NCBI RefSeq assembly: GCF_000264055.1
Contig: NZ_AJXL01000013.1
Span: 1-52,296 of the forward strand
Origin: Flavobacterium sp. ACAM 123
Lineage (GTDB): Bacteria > Bacteroidota > Bacteroidia > Flavobacteriales > Flavobacteriaceae
Direction of reading: 5' to 3'
DNA length: 52,296 nt
The translations under genes were made by a program, and so were the position numbers. Numbering within the stretch: the first letter of the stretch is position 1; the number at the start of each line of letters is the position of its first letter. This document shows positions 1 through 9,633 of this stretch, in pieces. Below the pieces are notes generated by a model. It was not told where the DNA came from. It searched no databases and saw nothing but the letters and a program-made list of their open reading frames with translations.

Positions 1-2337
1 CAAATTTACCAATCTGATATTGCTCAATACACTGGAATGGCTAAAGAGCAAAATGACTTTAGAGCGGCTGAAAATGCAGAGCCCTATTGGACAAACAGCG
101 CTTTTGGAGGGATGCCTACGTATCAATTGGGAGCGAAGTATCCCTATGACTATATCGGAGTAATTGATGACGCGCTGCGTTTTCTACCTCGTCCGGCTGA
201 TTATTTATTTTTATACTTCTTGGGATTTTATGGCTTATTATTAGTTTTAAAAACAGATCCGTTAAAAGCCTTTTTTGGTGCTTTAGCCTTTGGTTTTTCT
301 ACTTATTTGATCATTATACTTGGTGTTGGGCACAATTCCAAAGCGCATGCAATAGCCTATATGCCACTTGTGATTGCTGGATTTATATTGGTTTTTAGGA
401 AAAAATATGTTTTGGGAGGTTTACTGACTATGTTTGCGACAGCATTAGAAATTAATGCCAATCACTTCCAAATGACCTACTATTTATTGATTTTCTTGCT
501 GATATTATCGGGTTATTTTATTTATTTAGATATTAAGGAAAAATCTTATAAACCACTTTTAAATTCGCTTGGGGTTCTGGTAATCGCTGGGATATTTGCT
601 ATTGGTGCCAATGCAACAAATCTATTAGCCACGGCAGAGTATGCCAGTTTTAGTACTAGGGGAAAAAGCGAATTAAGTTTTAATCCTGATGGTTCAAAAA
701 ACACTTCTTCAAGCGCGTTGACTAAGGATTACATTACCGAATATAGTTATGGACTGGCAGAAAGTTTCAATCTCATTGCACCAAGACTTTTTGGCGGTTC
801 AAACCATGAATCACTTGGTAAAGACAGTAAAATGTATGAGTTCATGCTAGGTCAGGGAGTCCCTGAAGGCCAGGCAGCCGATTACGTAAAGGGCATGCCC
901 ACTTATTGGGGAGACCAACCAATAGTCGCAGCACCGGCTTATATCGGGGTCGTGGTTTTCTTTTTAGCAATTGTTGCCTTATTTATTGACGAGCGAAAAA
1001 TAAAATACGTTTTTCTTTCTGGCGCCATTACCGCTTTAATCCTTTCGTGGGGTAAAAACTTCCCTGCATTGACCGATTTCTTTATCGACTATGTACCGAT
1101 GTACAATAAGTTTAGAGCGGTTTCTTCGATACAGGTAATTTTAGAATTGTGTTTCCCAGTTTTGGCAATTATGGGGTTACAGTCGTTTTTTAAATTGGAT
1201 AAAGAAATGCAATGGAAAGCACTTTGGCGCGCCGGAGCAGTAGCTTTAGGGCTTGTAGTAATCTTGTTTTTAAGCAAAAATATGTTTAGCTTTTCAGGTG
1301 TCAATGATGGGTATTATCGCGAAAGTTACGGTCCTGGATTTGTTGATGCGCTGAAAGGGGACCGAATGAGTTTATATAGCGCAGATTTGTTGCGTTCCGG
1401 ATTTTTCATACTTCTTGTAGCCGGAGTTCTTTGGTTATTTATAAAAAATAAAATAGCCCAAAATACCGCTATAATTTTGGTGGGATTATTTATGGTTTCC
1501 GATTTATTTTTTGTTGATAAAAACTATGTTTCAGCAAAAGATTTTGTCAGTGGGAGAGAAGTTGAAGTTCCTTTTCAGGAAACAGCTTCAGATATTGAGA
1601 TTCTGAAGGATACATCGCACTACCGTGTTTTTGAAGTGAGTGGTAATTTTTCAAGCGCTAGAGCCTCTTATTTTCATAAATCTATTGGGGGATATCATGC
1701 GGCCAAACCAAGAAAAGTACAGCAGTTATTTGACTATCAGATTGCTAAGAACAACATGGAAATTCTAAACATGTTAAATGTTAAATACATTATCCAAACC
1801 AACAAAGAAGGGAAAGAATTTCCTACGATTAATCCTAATGCTAACGGGAATGCTTGGTTTGTCAATGATGTCAAATTAGTGAATAAGTCCAATAGTGAAA
1901 TGAAATTGCTGGATGAACTGGATACTAAGAAAGCAGCAATTTTTAATGTTCATCTGTATGGAGATAAATTTAAAAATGCCCGTTTAAAAAGAAATTTAGA
2001 TACATCAGGAACGATTAAAATAGATCTTTATAAGCCCAATTATATAAAATATACTTCTAATAATGAAAACGAAGGATTAGCTGTTTTCTCTGAGATCTAT
2101 TATGAAAATGGATGGAATGCCTACATTGATGATGTAAAGACAGAACATTTTCCTGTTGATTATGTATTGAGAGCTTTGATCGTACCGGGAGGAGAACATA
2201 CGATTGAATTCAAGTTTGAGCCACAAGTCATAAAAACGGGAAGTACGATCACCTTAATTAGTGCTCTGGGAATGTTATTGCTTTTAGGAGGTGGGATCTA
2301 TTATGAAATAAAGAAAAGTTTTAAGAATGTTGAGTAA
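1..2337 (+). CDS. YfhO family membrane protein (5' truncated by window edge)
   Basis: The reading frame is open from base 1, so the gene starts outside the window; the first ATG at 37 is internal (upstream codons read QIYQSDIAQYTG). About 778 residues are visible. The product is a polytopic inner-membrane protein: hydrophobic segments fill roughly the first 490 residues, a soluble C-terminal domain follows, and a last membrane helix (ALGMLLLLGGGIYYEI) precedes a short basic tail. The WTNSAFGGMPTYQ motif and overall form match YfhO-type proteins, which are related to GT-C glycosyltransferases and are linked in other bacteria to glycosylation of cell-wall polymers or glycolipids. The substrate here is unknown. 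A glycosyltransferase and a flippase downstream fit a cell-surface glycan role, but a decayed pair lies between them, so one operon is not certain. Confidence 0.88.
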   Translation, partial: QIYQSDIAQYTGMAKEQNDFRAAENAEPYWTNSAFGGMPTYQLGAKYPYDYIGVIDDALRFLPRPADYLFLYFLGFYGLLLVLKTDPLKAFFGALAFGFSTYLIIILGVGHNSKAHAIAYMPLVIAGFILVFRKKYVLGGLLTMFATALEINANHFQMTYYLLIFLLILSGYFIYLDIKEKSYKPLLNSLGVLVIAGIFAIGANATNLLATAEYASFSTRGKSELSFNPDGSKNTSSSALTKDYITEYSYGLAESFNLIAPRLFGGSNHESLGKDSKMYEFMLGQGVPEGQAADYVKGMPTYWGDQPIVAAPAYIGVVVFFLAIVALFIDERKIKYVFLSGAITALILSWGKNFPALTDFFIDYVPMYNKFRAVSSIQVILELCFPVLAIMGLQSFFKLDKEMQWKALWRAGAVALGLVVILFLSKNMFSFSGVNDGYYRESYGPGFVDALKGDRMSLYSADLLRSGFFILLVAGVLWLFIKNKIAQNTAIILVGLFMVSDLFFVDKNYVSAKDFVSGREVEVPFQETASDIEILKDTSHYRVFEVSGNFSSARASYFHKSIGGYHAAKPRKVQQLFDYQIAKNNMEILNMLNVKYIIQTNKEGKEFPTINPNANGNAWFVNDVKLVNKSNSEMKLLDELDTKKAAIFNVHLYGDKFKNARLKRNLDTSGTIKIDLYKPNYIKYTSNNENEGLAVFSEIYYENGWNAYIDDVKTEHFPVDYVLRALIVPGGEHTIEFKFEPQVIKTGSTITLISALGMLLLLGGGIYYEIKKSFKNVE

Positions 2338-2428
2338 CGAGGTTTAATTAAAGAGCTTTAGTCAATCTCTTTAATCTTATAATTCAACATTCATTTAGTA
2401 TATTTGTTGTAATTTAAAAAAAGCAATA

Positions 2429-2593
2429 ATGAAAAAGGCGGTGCTTAATTGTGGGACTCCAAAGGAGTTAGAAGCTAAAAGAATTGTTGAAATTAAATCA
2501 CTTTCTTATCTCGAAAGATTAGAACGTTTAATGGCGCATTTAGAGGTTTCTTATATGCTTAAAACAGCACAAAAAATACAATCTAAAAAATAA
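2429..2593 (+). CDS. small 54-aa protein, partner of the decayed nucleotidyltransferase
   Basis: This is an intact small ORF of 54 codons beginning MKKAVLNCGTPKELEAKR and ending in a lysine-rich tail. It is charged and predicted helical, with no membrane segment. Its stop overlaps the start of the next reading frame (TAATG), which suggests translational coupling with the nucleotidyltransferase-like gene that follows. By position it could be the antitoxin-like or accessory partner of that gene, but I do not recognise a named family. The coupling and lack of in-frame stops favour a real gene; its partner is now broken, so it may be a relic. Confidence 0.55.
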   Translation: MKKAVLNCGTPKELEAKRIVEIKSLSYLERLERLMAHLEVSYMLKTAQKIQSKK

Positions 2594-3050
2594 TGAATGA
2601 GCAACTATTGGCCATTTGGAATAGTTTTTTTAAAATAAAGTTAGATATATAACTATAGGAGGTTTTGCCGTAAATATTTATGGTTATAATCGCAACACAG
2701 GAGATATTGATATTTATTTAGAAGACACTCTTGAGAATCGAATTAATTTAAGAAAGGTATTAAAGTCGATTGATTTAGGAGATTTTGAAACAATTGAAAC
2801 GATGTAATTTATTCCTGGTTGGACAGATTTTACATTGAGTTAGGGTTTGCGATTGGATATTATGACCGTCGTTAAAGGATTGGAAGATAAGTCATTTGAT
2901 TCGCTTTTAAATGGCGCCACTGTCTTAATGATTAAAAAAACTCCTTTTTATTTTATTGATTACGATAATTTGATTATTGCCAAAAAAGCAACAAACAGAC
3001 CAAAAGATATTTTGGATATCGAGGAATTGGAAAAATCAAATAAAAATTAA
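2593..3050 (+). pseudogene. decayed nucleotidyltransferase-fold protein (MNT/AbiEii-like)
   Basis: Joining two frames gives a protein of about 150 residues: MNEQLLAIWNSFFK, then a frameshift near 2650, then IGGFAVNIYGYNRNTGDIDI and a C-terminal region ending at 3050. The pattern GGFA...G..R.T.DID is the active-site signature of minimal nucleotidyltransferases, with the paired aspartates for metal binding. The gene is broken by the frameshift at about 2640-2655 and by in-frame TAA (near 2805) and TAG (near 2841) codons; only the last 67 codons remain open. Family members act as toxin components or antibiotic-type nucleotidyltransferases. The small ORF that overlaps its start is the probable partner. 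The pseudogene call is firm; the toxin role is inference. Confidence 0.75.
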
Positions 3051-3115
3051 AAAATACGATTTATTTGATTATTGAAAAGCGATAATTATAAATCGTAATC
3101 ATTGTAAAAATATAT

Positions 3116-3343
3116 ATGAAAGAATTAGTAAGATTAAGATCGTTGCAGCAGATAGCGTTTTGGTTGTTTCTTTTTGGAGTAATTATTGGGGGTTTATTGG
3201 CTGCATATTTAATTAAACCTGAAAAATTTAATATTGTACTTCTATTGCCTTCGATTCCAGCTTTGTTTTTTATTTCAAGAGGATTGTATAAAAACAGTAT
3301 TTTATTTTTTGCTGATTTTAAATTAATTTCGACTAAATCTTAA
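3116..3343 (+). CDS. small membrane protein, 75 aa, function unknown
   Basis: The product has two hydrophobic segments, at about residues 12-32 (IAFWLFLFGVIIGGLLAAYL) and 38-55 (FNIVLLLPSIPALFFIS), joined by a short charged loop. It ends two bases before the TTG start of the glycosyltransferase gene, so the two are probably co-transcribed and may be translationally coupled. I see no enzyme motif. It may be a small membrane partner in surface glycan assembly, but that rests on context only. Confidence 0.65.
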   Translation: MKELVRLRSLQQIAFWLFLFGVIIGGLLAAYLIKPEKFNIVLLLPSIPALFFISRGLYKNSILFFADFKLISTKS

Positions 3344-3345
3344 AC

Positions 3346-4629
3346 TTGGAAAACAAAAAAATATTAATTATAACTTATTATTGGCCACCGGCAGGAGGAC
3401 CAGGTGTTCAACGTTGGCTTAAATTTGCAAAATATTTACCTGATTTTGGAATTCAGCCGATTGTTTATGTCCCAGAAAACCCTACGTATCCCATTATTGA
3501 TGAAAATTTAATAAAAGAAGTTTCAGATAAGGCAATTGTAATTAAGCATAAAATTTTTGAACCCTATCAATTGGCTTCTTTTTTTTCGAAAAATAAAACA
3601 AAGAAAATAAGTTCCGGAATTATCCCAAATCAGAAAAAACAGTCCTTCATGGACAAACTTTTTCTTTTAATACGGGGTAATTTATTTATTCCTGATGCCC
3701 GGTTTTTATGGGTAAAACCCTCTGTTTCTTATTTAGAAAAATATATTTTGGAAAATAATATTGATACGATTATTACCTCGGGACCACCACATAGTTTACA
3801 TCTGATCGGACTGAAATTAAAGCAGAGGTTAGATTTAAAATGGTTTGCTGATTTCAGGGATCCATGGACTACCATTGGGTATCATAAATCGCTTCGATTA
3901 TCAAATTACGCCACTCTGAAGCATAAGTTGTTAGAGCGTAAAGTTTTAAATGCGGCAGATACTATAATAGTTACCAGTAAGACCACAAAAAGAGAGTTTG
4001 AAGCGATTACAATTAAGCCTATTGCGGTAATAACAAATGGGTATGATGTCGAGAAACCAGAAGCGCAGTCATTAGACTTAAAATTCAGTTTGGCGCATAT
4101 AGGTTCTTTTCTTTCTGAGCGTAATCCTATGATTTTATGGGAGAGTTTAGCGGAGTTAATCACTGAAGTTCCAGATTTCAAATTGCATTTGGAGATAAAA
4201 TTAATAGGGGCGGTAAGTCAGGAAGTACTAGAAACCATTTCACAATTTGGATTGGATTCTTATTTGAATAATCTGGGATATGTTTCGCATGGAGAAGCGA
4301 TTGCTCATCAACGCAAGTCCCAAGTTTTGCTATTAATTGAAATTGATTCGGAGGATACTAAAAGTATTATTCCCGGTAAATTATTTGAGTATCTGGTGTC
4401 TAACCGACCTATCATTGCAATAGGGCCCAGGAATTCTGATTTTGCGGAAATCATAACAGCCACTAATACAGGAGTGTTTTTCAACTATTCAGAGAAAGTG
4501 AAGTTAAAAAGTGTAATTTTGGATTTTTATACTCAATTTTTGCAAGGTAAATTGCAAGCAAATGGAGTAGGGTTACAACAGTATTCAAGAAAAAATCTAA
4601 CTAAAGAATTAGTTAATTTAATAAAGTAA
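3346..4629 (+). CDS. glycosyltransferase, GT-B fold (GT4-like)
   Basis: The 427-residue product transfers a sugar from an activated donor, probably to a lipid-linked or surface glycan at the cytoplasmic face of the inner membrane. The N-terminus MENKKILIITYYWPPAGGPG carries the glycine-rich loop of GT-B enzymes; the C-terminal half has the donor-binding pattern IIPGKLFEYLVSNRPIIAIG, in which the glutamate of KLFEY is the usual nucleotide-sugar ligand. The start is TTG at 3346, placing the glycine-rich loop at the expected distance from the N-terminus; no suitable ATG exists there. It lies two bases after a small membrane protein and 36 bases before a flippase. Donor and acceptor cannot be read from sequence. 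Confidence 0.88.
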   Translation: MENKKILIITYYWPPAGGPGVQRWLKFAKYLPDFGIQPIVYVPENPTYPIIDENLIKEVSDKAIVIKHKIFEPYQLASFFSKNKTKKISSGIIPNQKKQSFMDKLFLLIRGNLFIPDARFLWVKPSVSYLEKYILENNIDTIITSGPPHSLHLIGLKLKQRLDLKWFADFRDPWTTIGYHKSLRLSNYATLKHKLLERKVLNAADTIIVTSKTTKREFEAITIKPIAVITNGYDVEKPEAQSLDLKFSLAHIGSFLSERNPMILWESLAELITEVPDFKLHLEIKLIGAVSQEVLETISQFGLDSYLNNLGYVSHGEAIAHQRKSQVLLLIEIDSEDTKSIIPGKLFEYLVSNRPIIAIGPRNSDFAEIITATNTGVFFNYSEKVKLKSVILDFYTQFLQGKLQANGVGLQQYSRKNLTKELVNLIK

Positions 4630-4665
4630 GCCCTCAAAATCTAACACCTAACTTCTAATCTCCGA

Positions 4666-6126
4666 ATGGGAATAGTATTAAATCAGTCATTAAAAAATAC
4701 AATAATTACCTATATCGGTTTTGGTATTGGAGGTATAAATACCATTTTCTTTTTTCCAATTATTTTAGGAGATACGTATTATGGTTTAACTAATTATATT
4801 CTTTCTGGGGCAAATCTAATGATGCCTTTATTCGCTATCGGTATGCAAAATACTTTAGTAAAATTCTTTTCGCAATGCACTAACGAGGAGGAGCAAAATC
4901 GATTTCTGTCATTTACTGTTTTAGTACCGTTAGTTTTATGTATTCCTTTACTACTAATAGCATTATTTTTCTTTGATGATATTGCAGCTCTGATACCTAA
5001 GAAAAATGAGCTTGCTATTAGTTATCTGTGGCTCATTCCTTTTACAGGTTTTTGCATGGCTTATTTCGAAATATTTTATGCTTGGGCAAGGGTTCATATG
5101 CATTCTATTTTCGGAAATTTTGTGAAAGAAGTTGGATTGCGTGTGTTTTCTCTCTTTGCACTTATAGCAGTTTATTTAAATTTTATAACAGTTATACAAT
5201 TTATATATGTCACAGCCGGAATATATTTTTTTGCCTTTTTAGTCACCATGTTCTACGCTTTTAAGATTAAAAAACCGCACTTTCAATTTAGCTTACCTGC
5301 TAATATAAAAGATATTTTAGTTTATAGTTTTTATATAATTTTATCTGGTAGTGTTGCAAATTTATTACTGGATGGAGATAAAATTATATTAGGGCAGTTT
5401 ATGGAATTAAAAAACATCGCTTACTATTCAGTAGCGACCTATATAGCATTGGTGATATCAGTTCCTAGTCGCGCTATGCACCAAATTGTCTATCCCATTA
5501 CGGCAAAACTAATGCATGAGAATCAACAAGAAAAGTTGAATGATTTATATAAAAAAACATCTATAAATTTGCAAATAGTTGGAGGTTACGTGATGTTAGG
5601 CATATTTGTCAATATTAATAAAGTCTATGAATTGATGCCTCCAGTCTATGCTGGTGGTATTACTGTTGTTTTTATGATAGGATTATCCAAGTATTTTGAT
5701 TTGATTTTAGGGAATAATAATGCTATTATTTTTAATTCAAAATATTACAAGATGGTATTGTTTTTAGGACTTATGTTAGTTTTTTTAACCATCACTCTAA
5801 ATCTTGTTTTTATCCCTACGTTCGGAATTATAGGATCAGCCTTTGCCACTTTACTGTCTATTACTTTATACAGCTTAGCTAAGTTACTCTTTGTTGTAAA
5901 ACGGATGCATTTGTATCCTTTTACGAAGCAAACCTTATATTCCATGGGGCTCACGTTTGTTTTATTTTTATTGTTTTATTTTTGGGAATTTCCTTTTATT
6001 CCTGTCGTTGCCATCGGATTGAAATCCATTCTGTTAACTATGGCTTATGTCTATATTAATTATAAATTTGTTATTTCGATTGAAATTAATGACTTTATTG
6101 ATTCGTTAGTGAAGAAGTTAAAATAG
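4666..6126 (+). CDS. Wzx-like polysaccharide flippase (MOP superfamily)
   Basis: The 486-residue product is almost wholly hydrophobic, with about 12-14 predicted membrane helices and the early FFPIILGDTYYGLTNYI segment typical of O-antigen/teichoic-acid exporters. Such proteins flip undecaprenyl-linked oligosaccharides from the cytoplasmic to the periplasmic leaflet. It follows the GT4-like glycosyltransferase in the same direction, which supports a role in the same surface glycan. The ATG at 4666 gives an N-terminus that enters the first helix after about ten residues, as usual for the family. The cargo is not predictable. Confidence 0.88.
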   Translation: MGIVLNQSLKNTIITYIGFGIGGINTIFFFPIILGDTYYGLTNYILSGANLMMPLFAIGMQNTLVKFFSQCTNEEEQNRFLSFTVLVPLVLCIPLLLIALFFFDDIAALIPKKNELAISYLWLIPFTGFCMAYFEIFYAWARVHMHSIFGNFVKEVGLRVFSLFALIAVYLNFITVIQFIYVTAGIYFFAFLVTMFYAFKIKKPHFQFSLPANIKDILVYSFYIILSGSVANLLLDGDKIILGQFMELKNIAYYSVATYIALVISVPSRAMHQIVYPITAKLMHENQQEKLNDLYKKTSINLQIVGGYVMLGIFVNINKVYELMPPVYAGGITVVFMIGLSKYFDLILGNNNAIIFNSKYYKMVLFLGLMLVFLTITLNLVFIPTFGIIGSAFATLLSITLYSLAKLLFVVKRMHLYPFTKQTLYSMGLTFVLFLLFYFWEFPFIPVVAIGLKSILLTMAYVYINYKFVISIEINDFIDSLVKKLK

Positions 6127-6273
6127 TCTAGATTTGTTACAGAGGCGCTTAAAGCGTTGAACAAGTGTTAATCACTAAAAGTGGGTATTGTGTTACACGT
6201 AGTAAGTTGTTAATTTTGTCTTGTCATCATTGTGCAAATCAAAACAATTTTGGCGTAAAATGATGTGATTATT

Positions 6274-6570
6274 ATGAAGAACCAAGCATTAAATAGAGAG
6301 GAGGATTTAATTAAGTTCTCACAAATCTTACAGGAAAAAATGGATAAGGGTTTTGTAATAGAAGAGAGAAATGATAAATTACCTTTTGCTGTGTTATCAA
6401 AAAAAGGAATAAAAGTAAATCACAATGTTAATTTTATTTTTTCTTGTATTACATTAGGTTTATGGTCGATTCCCTGGTTGTATAGAAGCTTTATTTCTTC
6501 GAGGGACAAAAGAATACTAATTGCCATTGATGAAGATGGAAATGCATTTGAAGATAAATGTTACGGTTAA
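6274..6570 (+). CDS. hypothetical protein with one membrane segment, 98 aa
   Basis: The frame can start at GTG 6265 or ATG 6274; I prefer the ATG (MKNQALNREEDLIKFSQ). The protein has a charged N-terminal half, a hydrophobic stretch near residues 52-70 (NFIFSCITLGLWSIPWLYR) and a short soluble tail. The middle part (KGIKVNHNVNFIFSCITLG) resembles small bacterial membrane proteins that prepare for a two-helix hairpin, but I do not recognise a family. It stands alone after the flippase gene and converges with uvrA across a weak terminator. Confidence 0.6.
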   Translation: MKNQALNREEDLIKFSQILQEKMDKGFVIEERNDKLPFAVLSKKGIKVNHNVNFIFSCITLGLWSIPWLYRSFISSRDKRILIAIDEDGNAFEDKCYG

Positions 6571-6584
6571 TGTACTGTTTCAAA

Positions 6585-6623
6585 TAAAAAAATAGCTACG
6601 ATTTATCCTAGGCTATTTTTTTT
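6585..6623. terminator. weak bidirectional terminator between the hypothetical gene and uvrA
   Basis: An A-run with ATAGCTA is followed after about a dozen bases by TAGGCTAT and a T-run, forming an imperfect stem between two converging genes. The stem is short and AT-rich, so strength is uncertain. Confidence 0.5.
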
Positions 6624-6637
6624 CTATAATTTTCGGC

Positions 6638-9424
6638 TTACAGTTTGTCTTTCAAATAGTGTCCAGTAATAGATTTTTTGTTTTTTACAATTTGCTCAGG
6701 TGTTCCCACAGCTAGTAACTGTCCTCCGTTTTCTCCACCTTCAGGTCCTAAATCAATAACCCAGTCTGCACATTTTATAAGGTCTAAATTGTGTTCGATA
6801 ACCAGTATAGAGTGTCCCTTTTCTATTAGAGCTTCAAAAGAGGCTAAGAGTTTCTTTATGTCATGGAAATGCAATCCTGTTGTAGGCTCATCAAATACAA
6901 ATAATGCTTTTTCTTTTGTCGCTCCTTTTACTAAAAAAGAAGCTAGTTTTATTCTTTGGGCTTCACCACCGGATAACGTAGAAGAAGATTGACCCAATTG
7001 AACATACCCCAATCCAACATCTTGCAATGGTTTTAGTTTCTGTGTAATTTTATGTTGTTCGTTAGTTTCAAAAAAGGCGACAGCATCATCGATTGTCATT
7101 GTTAATATATCATGGATGTTTTTCCCAGCAAAGGTAACTTCGAGTACTTCTTTTTTGAATCGTTTGCCATTACATGTTTCGCAAGGCAATTGAACATCGG
7201 CCATGAAGACCATTTCTACATTGATGGAACCTTCTCCTTTGCAGGTTTCACAGCGTCCAGCATCCACATTGAAAGAAAAGTGTTTTGGCAGATAGCCTCT
7301 TATTTTAGACAGTTTCTCTTTCGAATATAATTCTCTAATGTCATCGTAAGCCTTGATATAAGTCACAGGATTTGAACGAGAGCTCCTACCGATTGGATTT
7401 TGATCTACATACTCAATGTGCCTTAAATGGGAAAAGGAGCCTGTCATCTCACTAAATTGCCCTGCTTTTTCACCTGCATTATCTAATTTCTTCTGCATCG
7501 CAGGAAATAATATTTTCTTGATCAGTGTGCTTTTCCCGCTTCCAGAAACACCTGTAATTACTGTTAGTACATCTAAAGGAAAGGTAACATCAATATTTTG
7601 TAAGTTATTTTCTCTTGCTCCTTTAATTTCAATAAAATTTTTAGACGTTCTGCGTTTTTTAGGTACTGATATTTCCAAATCGCCATTGAGATACTTTGCA
7701 GTGAGTGACGTTGAATTTATAATTTCGTCAAAGGTGCCTTGAGCAACTAATTCTCCACCGAAGGAGCCGGCTTCTGGACCGATATCGATGATCATGTCGG
7801 CAGCTTTCATGATGTCTTCATCGTGTTCAACAACTAGTACAGTGTTACCTAGATCGCGAAGTGATAATAAGACTTTTATTAATCGTTCTGTATCTTTTGG
7901 GTGTAACCCTATACTTGGTTCATCTAAAATATACATCGAACCCACCAAACTACTTCCTAGTGAAGTAGCTAAGTTGATACGCTGTGACTCTCCGCCGGAA
8001 AGTGTGGAAGAGTTTCGGTTTAAGGTTAGGTAATCTAAACCAACTTCGGTTAAAAAGGATAATCTGTTGTTGATTTCCAATAGCAAACGTTTTGCAATTT
8101 GTTTTTCATATTCATCTAATTCGACTCCTTCAAAAAAGGAAACTAAATGCTTAATCGGCAGATCTACTAGGTCAGAAACAGTCTTAGAATTAATTTTAAC
8201 ATAAGAGGCTTCAATGCGCAAACGCTTTCCTTTGCAAGAATGGCATTTAGTTTTACCGCGGTAACGGGAAAGCATGACCCTATTTTGTATTTTATAATTT
8301 TTAGCTTCTAATTCTTTGAAAAAATCATTAAGACCTTGAAAATATTTATTTCCCGTCCATATCAGCTCTTTTTGCTCCTCAGTCAATTCATAATAGGGTT
8401 TGTGAATTGGGAAATCAAATTTGTAAGCGTTGTTTACTAATTCATCACGGAACCAACTCATACTGTCACCTCTCCAAGGGAAGACAGCGTTCTCATATAC
8501 GGATAAAGTGGTATTTGGAACAACAAGTTCTGCATCAATACCTATAATATTTCCATACCCTTCACATAGGGGACAAGCACCGTAAGGATTATTGAAACTA
8601 AACAAGTGCACATTTGGTTCTAAAAATGTTATACCGTCTAGTTCAAAATTATTCGAATACGAAAATTTCTTATCCGTTTTTAATTCTTGTAGATGACAGA
8701 TGCCTTTCCCTTCATAGAAAGCCGTTTGTACCGCATCTGCAAGACGATTATAGAATTCTTCTTCGGCTTTTACTACAATTCGATCAATAATCAGCATTAT
8801 ATCTTTCTTGTCAAGCGAATGCTGATCAATTTCGTCTAAACGAATCATTTCATTATCAACCAAAATTCGAGCAAACCCTTGCTGCAGTAATGCTTTAAGT
8901 TTATCCTCTAGTTTTCTCCCTTCCTCGAGGTGAATTGGTGCAAGAAGCAACCATTTACTGTCTAAATCAAAACTTTCGACATCAGTGACCACATCGGTAA
9001 CGGTATTTTTTTTTACTTCTCGGCCGGAAACTGGGGAGAACGTTCTTCCAATTCTGGCGAATAGCAATTTCATATAATCATAAATCTCAGTAGAAGTTCC
9101 TACTGTAGAACGAGCGTTCGTCGTATTTACTTTTTGCTCAATCGCAATAGCGGGTGCAATCCCTTTAATGTATTCTACTTTTGGCTTGTCTAATCTTCCA
9201 AGGAATTGTCTGGCATAAGAAGATAAACTTTCTACATACCGGCGCTGTCCTTCGGCATACAGAGTATCAAATGCTAAACTTGATTTTCCAGATCCGGAAA
9301 GACCCGTAATTACAACCAATTTGTTACGTGGAATAACAACATCCACATTTTTTAAATTGTGTACCTCTGCTCCTTTAATAATTATATTTTTCTTTGGATC
9401 TATTTTGGAAAAGTCAACTTGCAA
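6638..9424 (-). CDS. uvrA: excinuclease ABC subunit A
   Basis: UvrA is the damage-sensing ATPase of nucleotide excision repair; it dimerises, loads UvrB at lesions and is then released. Two ABC ATPase modules are visible: Walker A motifs GLSGSGKSS and GVSGSGKST, signatures LSGGESQR and LSGGEAQR, and Walker B regions ending in DEPS and DEPT. Zinc-binding cysteine pairs (CPLC, CHSC, CETC twice) are present. The open frame extends upstream to 9490, but I place the start at TTG 9424 (protein begins MQVDFSKIDPKK, about 928 aa, the usual family length), because a -7 box (TACTTTTG) lies at 9445-9452, so the longer N-terminus would begin upstream of transcription. Confidence 0.96.
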   Translation of the reverse strand: MQVDFSKIDPKKNIIIKGAEVHNLKNVDVVIPRNKLVVITGLSGSGKSSLAFDTLYAEGQRRYVESLSSYARQFLGRLDKPKVEYIKGIAPAIAIEQKVNTTNARSTVGTSTEIYDYMKLLFARIGRTFSPVSGREVKKNTVTDVVTDVESFDLDSKWLLLAPIHLEEGRKLEDKLKALLQQGFARILVDNEMIRLDEIDQHSLDKKDIMLIIDRIVVKAEEEFYNRLADAVQTAFYEGKGICHLQELKTDKKFSYSNNFELDGITFLEPNVHLFSFNNPYGACPLCEGYGNIIGIDAELVVPNTTLSVYENAVFPWRGDSMSWFRDELVNNAYKFDFPIHKPYYELTEEQKELIWTGNKYFQGLNDFFKELEAKNYKIQNRVMLSRYRGKTKCHSCKGKRLRIEASYVKINSKTVSDLVDLPIKHLVSFFEGVELDEYEKQIAKRLLLEINNRLSFLTEVGLDYLTLNRNSSTLSGGESQRINLATSLGSSLVGSMYILDEPSIGLHPKDTERLIKVLLSLRDLGNTVLVVEHDEDIMKAADMIIDIGPEAGSFGGELVAQGTFDEIINSTSLTAKYLNGDLEISVPKKRRTSKNFIEIKGARENNLQNIDVTFPLDVLTVITGVSGSGKSTLIKKILFPAMQKKLDNAGEKAGQFSEMTGSFSHLRHIEYVDQNPIGRSSRSNPVTYIKAYDDIRELYSKEKLSKIRGYLPKHFSFNVDAGRCETCKGEGSINVEMVFMADVQLPCETCNGKRFKKEVLEVTFAGKNIHDILTMTIDDAVAFFETNEQHKITQKLKPLQDVGLGYVQLGQSSSTLSGGEAQRIKLASFLVKGATKEKALFVFDEPTTGLHFHDIKKLLASFEALIEKGHSILVIEHNLDLIKCADWVIDLGPEGGENGGQLLAVGTPEQIVKNKKSITGHYLKDKL

Positions 9425-9444
9425 TAAAAAAAAATGTATTTGCA

Positions 9445-9452
9445 CAAAAGTA
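9445..9452 (-). promoter_or_regulatory. -7 promoter box of uvrA
   Basis: On the minus strand this reads TACTTTTG, matching the Bacteroidota -7 consensus TAnnTTTG, and lies 20 bases before the chosen TTG start. No good TTG-type -33 element is seen at the usual 17-23 base spacing. The site helps decide the uvrA start. Confidence 0.5.
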
Positions 9453-9602
9453 ATCAATTTTGAACAGAGAACTGGGACTGAACAAGTCACTAAATTTTAG
9501 CTAATTAAAGTATTTTAAATTAGTTTTGGTTTGCAGTTAATAATCATCTGCAGCGGATACTTTAAAATAATTTTTTCTAGTGGTAAATACTATTAATAGT
9601 TT

Positions 9603-9610
9603 TATTTTTG
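9603..9610 (+). promoter_or_regulatory. -7 promoter box of the PUL regulator
   Basis: TATTTTTG matches TAnnTTTG and sits 23 bases before the TTG start at 9634. The -33 region is poor, which may mean weak or activated expression. Confidence 0.5.
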
Positions 9611-9633
9611 AAATGTAATAAAATCCCAATTCA

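Noticed and set aside
7416..7742. Plus-strand open frame of 108 codons
   Set aside because: It is antisense inside uvrA and follows from uvrA codon use.
9425..9490. N-terminal extension of uvrA to ATG 9490
   Set aside because: The extra residues do not look like UvrA, the family length fits the TTG at 9424, and a -7 promoter box lies inside the extension.
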